From: RGIG3135 sp964477115
GTDB taxonomy: Bacteria > Actinomycetota > Coriobacteriia > Coriobacteriales > Eggerthellaceae
Direction: 5' to 3'
Assembly: GCA_964477115.1 (NCBI GenBank)
Contig: CAYZCY010000037.1
Coordinates: 1 to 12,790, forward strand
Length of the DNA stretch: 12,790 bases
Shown: positions 5,687 through 11,160 of the stretch, piece after piece
Layout: each line of letters starts with the position of its first letter
Position numbering within the stretch: the stretch's first letter is position 1
Position numbers and translations under genes: made by a program
The notes under the pieces: generated by a model
Told to the model about the DNA's origin: nothing
Database searches by the model: none
The model's input: the letters and a program-made list of their open reading frames with translations, nothing else

Positions 5687-7321
5687 ATGAAACCGATGCA
5701 CGTTATGAAGCCTGAAGCGGCGGATTTGCCCGATGCGGCAAACCGCGTGTTCACCTACGATTCCACCCTGCGAGATGGCGAGCAGTGCGAGGGCATTACG
5801 CTTTCGCTTGAGGATAAGCTGCGCATTGTCGAGCGATTGGACTCCTTTGGCATTGACTTCATAGAGGGCGGTTTTCCGGCGTCTAACCCCAAGGACATCG
5901 CGTTTTTCCAGCGCGTGAGTGAGATGGACCTCAAGCATGCGAAGATCGCGGCGTTTGGGTCGACGTGCCGCAAGGGTGTTTCGGCGTCTGATGATCCTGG
6001 CTTGGCTGATCTTTTGGCAAGTGGCGCTCCCGTTATTGCGATTGTCGGCAAGACCTGGGATGAGCAGGTTACGCGTGCTCTGCAGACCACGCTTGAGGAA
6101 AACCTGCGCATGATCACCGATTCGGTTGCCTATTTGAAGGCGGCTGGACGTCGGGTGGTTTTCGACGCCGAGCACTTCTTCGACGGTTTCAAAGCCAATC
6201 GCGAATATGCGCTTGCCTGCGTGCGCGCGGCGCATGAGGCTGGTGCCGACTCTGTCGATCTGTGTGAGACCAATGGCGGCGCGCTTCCCTTCGAAGTTGA
6301 GGAAATCGTTGGTGAAGTGGTGGCGGCCTTTCCCGATCAGGCTTTTGGCATTCACTGCCACAATGATTCCGGTTGCGCTGTCGCCAATGCGCTGGCCGCC
6401 GTGCGCGCAGGCGTGGTGCAGGTTCAGGGCACCATCAACGGCATTGGCGAGCGCGTGGGCAATACCGATCTGCTCACCGTGGTGGCGGACCTCGAGCTTA
6501 AGATGGGAAAGCGCTGCGTGGGTCCTGATAAGCTGCGCGAGCTGACACGCGTGTCGCACTACGTTGCCGAGATGTGCAACGTGTCCGTCTCCGCGCATCA
6601 TCCGTATTCGGGAGCTTCGGCTTTTGCGCACAAGGGCGGTTTGCACGCAAGCGCCATTGCGCGATTCCGCGAGGCTTATGAGCATACGAGCCCTGATGCC
6701 GTGGGCAACGATACGCGCATGCTGGTGAGTGAGCTGGCTGGCAAGGCGTCGCTTGTGCAGAAGGCGGCAAGCTTGGGCTTTGATCTCGAGGCCGAGGGCG
6801 TAGACGTGCAGGGAATCCTTGACGACATCAAGCGTCGCGAGGCTGAGGGCTATTCGTATGAGGTTGCGGATGGTTCGCTTGCCTTGCTGCTGAGCCGTCA
6901 TCTGGGTCAGTACAAGCCGGCCTTTTCATTGGAGAGCTTCCGCGTCATTGTTGACGACTACGAGGACAAGAACGCATCCGTAAAGGGCGCGCTGTCTGAG
7001 GCGACCATCAAGATTCACGTGGGCGAAGGCCGTTTTGTGGCGGTAGGCGAAGGCGTCGGTCCCGTTGGCGCGCTCGACAGCGCGCTGCGCAAGGCCATTG
7101 CCGAGTCGTATCCGGCGGTTGCAGGCATGGAGCTTATCGACTACAAGGTTCGACTGCTTGACGAAAGCCAGGGAACCGATGCTATCACGCGCGTAACCAT
7201 CACTACGGCCGATGCGCACGGAAGCTGGGGTACGGTGGGCGTGTCCGAAAACGTGATCGAGGCATCTTGGGAGGCTTTGGTCGACTCCATTGAATACGGC
7301 TTGCTGCGCATTGCCGATTAG
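5687..7321 (+). CDS. cimA: (R)-citramalate synthase
   Basis: 544 residues. Condenses acetyl-CoA with pyruvate to citramalate, opening the threonine-independent route to 2-oxobutyrate and isoleucine. The TIM-barrel catalytic domain begins with T-Y-D-S-T-L-R29-D30-G-E-Q-C-E-G, where R29 and D30 are catalytic and metal residues. E-G-G-F-P-A-S-N-P-K-D follows and is typical of the citramalate synthase branch rather than LeuA. The metal-binding H223-C-H225-N-D and the N-G-I-G-E-R-V-G-N motif complete the site. Residues from about 400 form the LeuA-type C-terminal regulatory domain, expected to bind isoleucine as feedback inhibitor. ATGs at 5687, 5696 and 5705 compete; 5687 is best, with GGGAAGG about 14 nt upstream, a loose spacing. 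Divergent from ilvE. No obvious terminator lies in the following 200 nt. 2-Isopropylmalate synthase is the alternative and less likely. Confidence 0.93.
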   Translation: MKPMHVMKPEAADLPDAANRVFTYDSTLRDGEQCEGITLSLEDKLRIVERLDSFGIDFIEGGFPASNPKDIAFFQRVSEMDLKHAKIAAFGSTCRKGVSASDDPGLADLLASGAPVIAIVGKTWDEQVTRALQTTLEENLRMITDSVAYLKAAGRRVVFDAEHFFDGFKANREYALACVRAAHEAGADSVDLCETNGGALPFEVEEIVGEVVAAFPDQAFGIHCHNDSGCAVANALAAVRAGVVQVQGTINGIGERVGNTDLLTVVADLELKMGKRCVGPDKLRELTRVSHYVAEMCNVSVSAHHPYSGASAFAHKGGLHASAIARFREAYEHTSPDAVGNDTRMLVSELAGKASLVQKAASLGFDLEAEGVDVQGILDDIKRREAEGYSYEVADGSLALLLSRHLGQYKPAFSLESFRVIVDDYEDKNASVKGALSEATIKIHVGEGRFVAVGEGVGPVGALDSALRKAIAESYPAVAGMELIDYKVRLLDESQGTDAITRVTITTADAHGSWGTVGVSENVIEASWEALVDSIEYGLLRIAD

Positions 7322-7426
7322 GTGTTTGATAGGCGAATTCGCGCGCATTGGCTCTCTCGTGAGCTCTCAGAACCGAACCGTACGATGCCCCCTTTGAGGC
7401 GTGTTTGCTCTCAGGCGATGATGCAG

Positions 7427-7435
7427 TGATACAAT
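7427..7435 (+). promoter_or_regulatory. extended -10 promoter of the TrpR-like gene
   Basis: TG-A-TACAAT (7427-7435) is an extended -10 element. TTGCTC at 7405-7410 could be a -35 box at a long 19-nt spacing. It predicts a transcript start near 7442 and an 80-nt leader, so the downstream gene need not depend on read-through from citramalate synthase. Confidence 0.55.
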
Positions 7436-7446
7436 TCCCTGTACTA

Positions 7447-7487
7447 CAGCAAAGTGCTAAAGCGGCTAAGGTCGGCGCGCTTTGCTG
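7447..7487 (+). repeat. 8-bp inverted repeat in the leader of the TrpR-like gene
   Basis: CAGCAAAG (7447-7454) and CTTTGCTG (7480-7487) are exact reverse complements with a 25-nt spacer. They begin about 5 nt after the predicted transcript start and end 34 nt before the start codon. It may be an RNA hairpin or an operator half-site pair. Confidence 0.5.
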
Positions 7488-7521
7488 ATGATTCGAGTTC
7501 GAAGCCTCTCGAGGAGGGCAT

Positions 7522-7818
7522 ATGAGCAATATCAGGACTAAGGAAGTTGAAGACCTGCTGCGCGTGCTCGCTACGCTCGATGACGAAGATGTCATCTTCG
7601 CTCTCCTCGAAGACATGTTCACCATACGCGAGATTCGCGAGACTTCGCAGCGACTTGCGGTCGCGCGTCTGCTTTCAAGCGGCAAATCCTATGCTGCCAT
7701 TGAAGAGGCGACGGGCGCATCCGCGACCACTATCGCGCGCGTTTCCAAGTGCCTGAGCTACGGCGCCGGCGGTTACGCCAAGGCGCTTGCTGTGCTCGAG
7801 GACGCGCCTTCCGAATAA
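7522..7818 (+). CDS. YerC/YecD-family TrpR-related DNA-binding protein
   Basis: 98 residues, the normal length of the YerC/YecD branch of the TrpR superfamily. These small all-helical proteins carry a TrpR-like helix-turn-helix and are presumed dimeric transcription regulators; their ligand and targets are mostly undefined. The family core is visible at about 33-78: F-T-I-R-E-I-R-E-T-S-Q-R-L-A-V-A-R-L-L, then G-K-S-Y-A-A-I-E-E-A-T-G-A-S-A-T-T-I-A-R-V (the recognition helix region), then C-L-S-Y-G-A-G-G-Y. The start ATG follows AGGAGGG with a short 4-nt gap. It has its own promoter and a leader with an inverted repeat. It is not a tryptophan repressor by context: no trp genes are nearby. The neighbouring isoleucine genes are a possible but unproven target. 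Confidence 0.92.
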   Translation: MSNIRTKEVEDLLRVLATLDDEDVIFALLEDMFTIREIRETSQRLAVARLLSSGKSYAAIEEATGASATTIARVSKCLSYGAGGYAKALAVLEDAPSE

Positions 7819-7856
7819 CCCCTGTTTCGCATACCGCCTTTGTCCAGCGCGCCTTT

Positions 7857-7900
7857 CGCAAGAAAAGAAGGCGGCCTGGGGGAGGTGCCGCCTTCTTGCG
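7857..7900 (+). repeat. bulged hairpin after the TrpR-like gene
   Basis: GAAGGCGGC (7867-7875) pairs with GCCGCCTTC (7887-7895), and CGCAA (7857-7861) with TTGCG (7896-7900), leaving a 5-nt bulge and an 11-nt loop. The stem has 14 bp but is followed by GAGGGG instead of T residues, so it is an incomplete intrinsic terminator at best. It could protect the 3' end of the mRNA. Confidence 0.55.
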
Positions 7901-8050
7901 AGGGGTGGGCGCCTAGGAGGGGTTCGGCGCCCTATAGGAGAGAGGAGAGAAAGGAGGAAAGGGGAAGTCCTTCTCTGCTTTCTCAGTATAGGGGCGTCCG
8001 AGTTATGCCTAGCTGGTGCGGTGATTTGGTAGGGTTTGCGTAAAGAGGCG

Positions 8051-8191
8051 TTTGCCGGTCCGTTGCTTTTGCCCTTGAAGTTTTGTGCTGAGCGCTTGGG
8101 TGGAGTCGCTTGACGGCGAGGTCCTGTTTTCGTTTGGCGAAAGCGCCCGAGAAGGGTGAGCTAGCGGAGATGGTAAGCGCAATCCGGCAAA
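8051..8191 (+). ncRNA. candidate structured RNA (concentric inverted repeats)
   Basis: Reading inward, these arms are in pairing order: TTTGCCGG (8051-8058) with CCGGCAAA (8184-8191); 8068-8076 with 8152-8160 (9 bp including three G-U); GCGCTT (8092-8097) with AAGCGC (8141-8146); TCGC (8106-8109) with GCGA (8116-8119). A competing hairpin is 8126-8132 with 8138-8144. A terminator follows at 8211-8240. It resembles no RNA family I know, no promoter is clear, and single arms of this size are expected by chance in GC-rich DNA, so this is tentative. Confidence 0.22.
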
Positions 8192-8204
8192 GAGCCCACA
8201 AGAC

Positions 8205-8245
8205 AAAAAGAGATGGCCGCTAAGGGGAGAGCGGCCATCTTTGTT
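8205..8245. terminator. bidirectional intrinsic terminator
   Basis: AGATGGCCGC (8211-8220) pairs perfectly with GCGGCCATCT (8231-8240) around a 10-nt loop. On the minus strand the stem is followed by CTCTTTTTG, a strong U-run that should end the rubrerythrin transcript about 95 nt after its stop. On the plus strand it is followed by TTGTTATG, a weaker tail for transcripts from the TrpR-like side. Confidence 0.85.
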
Positions 8246-8334
8246 ATGCGCAGGAGAGGGGCGCAGTTGTTTGTTGGCTTGTCGAGCTAGGTGGGAGAGG
8301 GGCTCGACGGGTCGATCGGATTGATCAGGCGATC

Positions 8335-8943
8335 TTAGAATGCCTGGAACTTGTCGAACTTGCAGAAGCAGATCGGGCACTTCTCGAGGCCTTCGCCCTT
8401 CTCGATGTAACCGCAGATCGGGCAGAGGTAGAAGGCGTCGTCGTCCTCGGCGTCGATGTTGTTGTAGGCCTGCATGTAGAGCTCTGCGTGGACGGACTCA
8501 GCGAGCTTGGCGCGGGAGAAGACCTGAACTGCCTTGGTCTCGCCCTCTTCGGCTGCCTTGATGATAAAGGAGGGGTACATGTCGGAGGTCTCATAGATCT
8601 CGCCCATAGCGCCTGCGATGAGGTCAAGGTCGGTCTTGGAGCCCTCGACAGCCGGCGGCTCGGGCTTGACGTAGTCGGGATCCATCTTCTCAATGACGGC
8701 GACTTCGAGGCCGATGTGGATCTGCTCAGCAGCGGAGGTGGCACGGAAGAGGCGGGCGATCTGCTTGAAGCCGTTTGCCTCGGCGGCCTCGGCGGCTGCA
8801 GCGTACTTTGCGGAAGCGCCGGTTTCGCCGCATACGGCAGCCTTGAGGTTCTCGAGGGTGGTGCCGACGGTGGTGGTGCTGTCAGGGACAACGTTGAAGT
8901 TGCTTGCGTTCTGGAAGGTGGGGATGGACTCGCGGATCTTCAT
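8335..8943 (-). CDS. rubrerythrin (diiron peroxidase with C-terminal rubredoxin-like site)
   Basis: 202-residue cytoplasmic non-haem iron protein that reduces hydrogen peroxide in anaerobes. The four-helix ferritin-like domain carries a complete diiron ligand set: E40, E73-x-x-H76, E115-x-x-E118 and E149-x-x-H152. Spacings are within one residue of the D. vulgaris protein (E20, E53, H56, E94, E97, E127 and the distal His). A C-terminal rubredoxin-like site, C174-P-I-C177 and C189-P-I-C192, would bind the electron-transfer iron; an additional C194 follows. About 20 residues precede the first helix, more than in the classic protein. Start ATG at 8943 has AAGGAG upstream. Electrons probably come from a rubredoxin or NADH-dependent reductase not in this window. 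Its promoter region is shared with the divergent aminopeptidase and contains a repeat at the predicted transcript start. Confidence 0.94.
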   Translation of the reverse strand: MKIRESIPTFQNASNFNVVPDSTTTVGTTLENLKAAVCGETGASAKYAAAAEAAEANGFKQIARLFRATSAAEQIHIGLEVAVIEKMDPDYVKPEPPAVEGSKTDLDLIAGAMGEIYETSDMYPSFIIKAAEEGETKAVQVFSRAKLAESVHAELYMQAYNNIDAEDDDAFYLCPICGYIEKGEGLEKCPICFCKFDKFQAF

Positions 8944-9048
8944 GGCTGCTCCTTTTCCTCATGTTTGAAATCTCGTCTTAGTGCTTGTCGGGGTTTGGAT
9001 TGCCTGAGCTCCGTTCGGTTGAGCTGCCGGGTCCTTGCCGTCCGACTG

Positions 9049-9070
9049 AATCATTTTCTCTTGAATGATT
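9049..9070. repeat. AATCATT/AATGATT repeat at the rubrerythrin transcript start
   Basis: AATCATT (9049-9055) and AATGATT (9064-9070) are perfect inverted arms with an 8-nt spacer. With flanking bases they are also near-direct repeats (TGAATCATT at 9047-9055 and TGAATGATT at 9062-9070, 8 of 9 identical). They lie just downstream of the predicted rubrerythrin start, a repressor-like position. They do not match Fur, PerR or Rex consensus sites. Confidence 0.45.
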
Positions 9071-9078
9071 ACGAGCTC

Positions 9079-9084
9079 ATTATA
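9079..9084 (-). promoter_or_regulatory. -10 element of rubrerythrin
   Basis: Perfect TATAAT on the minus strand (9084-9079), predicting a transcript start near 9072 and a leader of about 130 nt. No clear -35 box is seen at 16-18 nt, so expression may depend on an activator. Confidence 0.5.
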
Positions 9085-9169
9085 TCGGCCAAGTCGTTGT
9101 CGAAGCGTTGCAAAGGAAATGTCACCAAAAAGATAACAATTATTCCACAACTCGGTTTTGCCAAATCGC

Positions 9170-9198
9170 TTGACAGGTCTATGCGGGCATGATATATG
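9170..9198 (+). promoter_or_regulatory. upstream promoter of the M18 aminopeptidase
   Basis: TTGACA (9170-9175), a 17-nt spacer and TATATG (9193-9198). The -35 is a perfect consensus. The predicted start near 9205 gives a leader of about 150 nt. Confidence 0.65.
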
Positions 9199-9302
9199 GC
9201 ACAAAATTAGTAACATATAACTTAAAAGGTGGAGAAGAAAAGCGCCCCGGCTTCGCGGGAGTGCGTTGCGAGGCTGCAAAGAAGCCCGCAAGGTCTTGGC
9301 TT

Positions 9303-9308
9303 TATAAT
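9303..9308 (+). promoter_or_regulatory. second -10 element, M18 aminopeptidase
   Basis: Perfect TATAAT 46 nt upstream of the start codon, without a recognisable -35. If active it gives a leader of about 40 nt. Confidence 0.4.
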
Positions 9309-9353
9309 GAATGCGTTCAAAAAATGGAAGGATCAAGCGAAAAGGACTGACTT

Positions 9354-10805
9354 ATGGATCGCGACATCGCCTGGAAGAAATACGAAGAATCCGATCTGGC
9401 TGCGCTCGAGGAGCTGGCGGCCGACTACATCGACTTTATCTCCGCCAACAAGACCGAGCGCGAGTGCTCGCGCGCGGCAATTGCCAAGGCTGAGGCATGC
9501 GGTTACCGCTCCCTTGCGGACGCGGTTGCAGCGGCTAAGGCCGTCAAGCCCGGCGACAAGCTGTGGGCTCACGTTCATGGCAAGGCCGTGATCTTGGTGC
9601 ACGTGGGAGAGGCCCCGCTTGAGCAGGGTATGAACATCCTGGGCGCGCATGTCGACTCGCCGCGCCTTGATCTCAAGCAGAACCCGCTTTACGAGAGCAA
9701 TGGGTTCGCGCTGCTTGACACTCATTACTACGGCGGCATCAAGAACTATCAGTGGGTGGCCCTTCCGCTTGCCCTGCACGGCGTGGTGGCCAAGACCGAC
9801 GGCACCGTGGTTGAGGTGCGCATCGGTGAGGACGAATCCGACCCCGTGTTCTGCGTGACCGACCTGCTTCCTCACCTTGGCGCTCAACAGATGGAGAAGA
9901 AGGGCTCTAAGGTTGTCGAGGGAGAGGACCTTGATCTGCTCATCGGCAACGCTCCCCTTCGCAATTGCGAAAAAGTGGGTGGGGAAGGTGAACCCGCCGA
10001 AACCGAAGGCGCAGAACCCGCGTCTGCCAAGGATCCCGTTAAGGCCCATGTGCTCGCCATTCTGAAGGAGAAGTACGGCATCGAGGAGGAGGACTTCCTG
10101 TCTGCCGAGCTCGAAGTGGTGCCCGCTGGTCGCGCTCGTGAGCTGGGCTTTGACCGCAGCATGGTCATCGGTTACGGCCAGGATGACCGCGTGTGCGCTT
10201 ACACCTCGCTTGTGGCCCAGCTTGCCCTGGCAGCTGAGGGCCAACCCGTGCCCGCGAAGACGGCGGTGTGCGTGCTGGTCGACAAGGAGGAGATCGGCAG
10301 CGTGGGCGCTACGGGCATGACCTCTCGCTTCTTCGAGAACACGATCGCCGAGATCATGGAGCTTGCGGGTGAGGGTGGCATGCTGAAGCTTCGTCGCGCT
10401 CTTGCGGCGTCGAGCATGCTTTCCTCCGATGTTTCCGCTGGATTTGACCCTGCCTACGCCGGCGTGTTCGAGGCCAAGAACTCCGCCTTCCTGGGCAAGG
10501 GTCTGGTGTTCAACAAGTACACGGGAGCACGCGGCAAGAGCGGTTCGAATGACGCGAGCGCCGAGTACATGGCGCGCATTCGCCGTGTGATGGGTGATGC
10601 CCAGGTGAGCTTCCAGACCGCCGAGCTCGGGCGTGTCGATGCGGGCGGCGGCGGAACCATTGCCTACATCCCGGCCGAATACGGCATGGACGTGATCGAC
10701 TCGGGTGTTGCCGTGCTTTCCATGCATGCCCCGTGGGAGGTTACCAGCAAGGCCGACATCTACGAGGCGCGTCGCGGTTACGAAGCCTTCCTCCGCAACA
10801 TGTAA
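9354..10805 (+). CDS. M18-family metallo-aminopeptidase (aspartyl aminopeptidase-like)
   Basis: 483-residue cytoplasmic di-zinc aminopeptidase that removes N-terminal residues, classically acidic ones, from peptides; it usually assembles as a dodecamer. Metal and catalytic motifs are all present: A-H99-V-D101-S-P-R-L-D; D310-K-E-E-I-G-S-V-G-A-T-G; and the C-terminal S-M-H458-A-P-W-E. N-Y-Q-W-V-A-L-P-L and Y-G-Q-D-D-R-V-C-A-Y are further family landmarks. A Gly/Glu/Ala-rich insertion at about 205-225 looks like a flexible loop. Start ATG at 9354 has AAAGGA 7 nt upstream. Two candidate promoters precede it (9170-9198 and 9303-9308). Divergent from rubrerythrin and followed by a weak terminator. 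Exact specificity cannot be read from sequence; M18 proteins in anaerobes are often annotated simply as aminopeptidase 1. Confidence 0.94.
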   Translation: MDRDIAWKKYEESDLAALEELAADYIDFISANKTERECSRAAIAKAEACGYRSLADAVAAAKAVKPGDKLWAHVHGKAVILVHVGEAPLEQGMNILGAHVDSPRLDLKQNPLYESNGFALLDTHYYGGIKNYQWVALPLALHGVVAKTDGTVVEVRIGEDESDPVFCVTDLLPHLGAQQMEKKGSKVVEGEDLDLLIGNAPLRNCEKVGGEGEPAETEGAEPASAKDPVKAHVLAILKEKYGIEEEDFLSAELEVVPAGRARELGFDRSMVIGYGQDDRVCAYTSLVAQLALAAEGQPVPAKTAVCVLVDKEEIGSVGATGMTSRFFENTIAEIMELAGEGGMLKLRRALAASSMLSSDVSAGFDPAYAGVFEAKNSAFLGKGLVFNKYTGARGKSGSNDASAEYMARIRRVMGDAQVSFQTAELGRVDAGGGGTIAYIPAEYGMDVIDSGVAVLSMHAPWEVTSKADIYEARRGYEAFLRNM

Positions 10806-10836
10806 GCTTTCGCCCGCGAAGAAAAGCGCAGTGTGC

Positions 10837-10911
10837 CGCGCAGCAGGAGATCGCAAGGTCGTAGCGGTCCCGAAGGCGCGGCCTATCGCGCGGCAAGAGG
10901 GCGCAAGGTCG
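10837..10911. repeat. two imperfect 25-bp direct repeats, 50-nt offset
   Basis: Positions 10837-10861 and 10887-10911 agree at 21 of 25 positions without gaps, and both end in CGCAAGGTCG. A third CGCAAGGTC lies at 9287-9295, upstream of the aminopeptidase, and a shorter CGCAAGG at 11134-11140, in the guaB leader. Confidence 0.5.
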
Positions 10912-10928
10912 ATGTCGGCAAGGTGGAT

Positions 10929-10952
10929 AAGGCCATTTCAGCGGCTTTTTTT
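10929..10952 (+). terminator. weak intrinsic terminator of the aminopeptidase gene
   Basis: AAGGCC (10929-10934) pairs with GGCTTT (10943-10948) around an 8-nt loop, with one G-T pair, and runs into an uninterrupted T-run (10946-10952). An alternative small stem CGGC/GCCG uses the T-run as its loop. The stem is short, so some read-through into guaB is likely. Confidence 0.4.
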
Positions 10953-10993
10953 GCCGTTTTGTAAAAAGACGCAGCACATCGGAACTTGCCGCC

Positions 10994-10999
10994 TATAAT
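10994..10999 (+). promoter_or_regulatory. -10 element of guaB
   Basis: Perfect TATAAT, predicting a transcript start near 11006 and a 155-nt leader. No good -35 hexamer lies 16-18 nt upstream. Confidence 0.5.
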
Positions 11000-11016
11000 G
11001 CTTTCAACCATATTCG

Positions 11017-11046
11017 CGCTTCGTCGGCCCCCGGCGAAGCGTTTTC
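11017..11046 (+). promoter_or_regulatory. terminator-like hairpin in the guaB leader
   Basis: CGCTTCG (11017-11023) pairs with CGAAGCG (11035-11041) around an 11-nt C/G loop, followed by TTTTC. It starts about 11 nt into the predicted transcript, before the coding region, so it could act as an attenuator or simply stabilise the 5' end. Confidence 0.35.
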
Positions 11047-11160
11047 GCTATTTCATAGAAGTTGAGTTCGAGAGAAGAGATGAGAAGCCGCGACTGCGGT
11101 TCGGCCGATAGGGGAGCCGGGCGGAGGGCAAGTCGCAAGGAGCAGAAAGGAAGAAGGCGC

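Larger units (their letters stand above)
7819..8334. other. 515-bp non-coding, repeat-rich stretch
   Basis: No open frame here has a ribosome-binding site followed by credible protein. In order it holds: a bulged hairpin (7857-7900); a 7-bp stem GGGCGCC/GGCGCCC (7907-7932); a nested pair CCCTATA/TATAGGG (7930-7993) enclosing GAGAAAG/CTTTCTC; a 32-nt purine run (7936-7967); a concentric series of inverted repeats (8051-8191); and a bidirectional terminator (8211-8240). The first good plus-strand terminator after the TrpR-like gene is that last one, so its mRNA may carry a tail of about 425 nt, or a separate RNA may be encoded. Confidence 0.55.
8944..9353. other. 410-bp divergent promoter region, rubrerythrin / aminopeptidase
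   Basis: Markedly AT-richer in the middle (about 9045-9235) than the surrounding genes. It contains a -10 for rubrerythrin (9079-9084), an AATCATT/AATGATT repeat at its transcript start (9049-9070), a consensus-like promoter (9170-9198) and a second -10 (9303-9308) for the aminopeptidase, and one copy of a CGCAAGGTC element (9287-9295). No credible small gene was found. Confidence 0.6.
10806..11160. other. 355-bp gap between the aminopeptidase and guaB
   Basis: No credible gene. It contains two related segments exactly 50 nt apart (10837-10861 and 10887-10911), a weak terminator (10929-10952), a TATAAT box (10994-10999) and a 155-nt leader upstream of guaB with at least two possible stems. 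Confidence 0.6.

Noticed and set aside
5678..6901. 407-residue open frame antisense to citramalate synthase
   Set aside because: Low-complexity His/Arg-rich translation with no motif; overlaps a well-supported enzyme gene.
7497..7503. GTTCGAA, like a tRNA T-loop
   Set aside because: No 5-bp T-stem flanks it, and no D-arm, anticodon arm or acceptor stem can be drawn around it.
7953..7970. Resemblance to the conserved GAGGAAAGTCC segment of RNase P RNA
   Set aside because: The match is interrupted by extra G residues, and the partner segments (ACAGNRA and the P4 partner strand) are not found downstream.
9130..9146. AT-rich near-palindrome AACAATTATT resembling a Fur/PerR box
   Set aside because: Only about ten bases with a mismatch in each half; far short of the Fur or PerR consensus and expected in AT-rich promoter DNA.
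9229..9353. Small gene starting at a GTG after AAAAGG in the aminopeptidase leader
   Set aside because: The putative ribosome-binding site overlaps the GTG, the product has no recognisable character, and the frame runs into the aminopeptidase gene out of frame. Better explained as leader and promoter DNA.
9333..10856. 507-residue open frame antisense to the aminopeptidase gene
   Set aside because: A shadow frame: Arg/His/Ala-rich, no ribosome-binding site or family motif, and fully explained by GC-rich codon use of the M18 gene on the other strand.
11062..11160. Longer IMPDH start upstream of 11161
   Set aside because: The extra 33 residues are Arg/Ser-rich without family similarity; a good Shine-Dalgarno precedes 11161 and the leader contains stem-loops.
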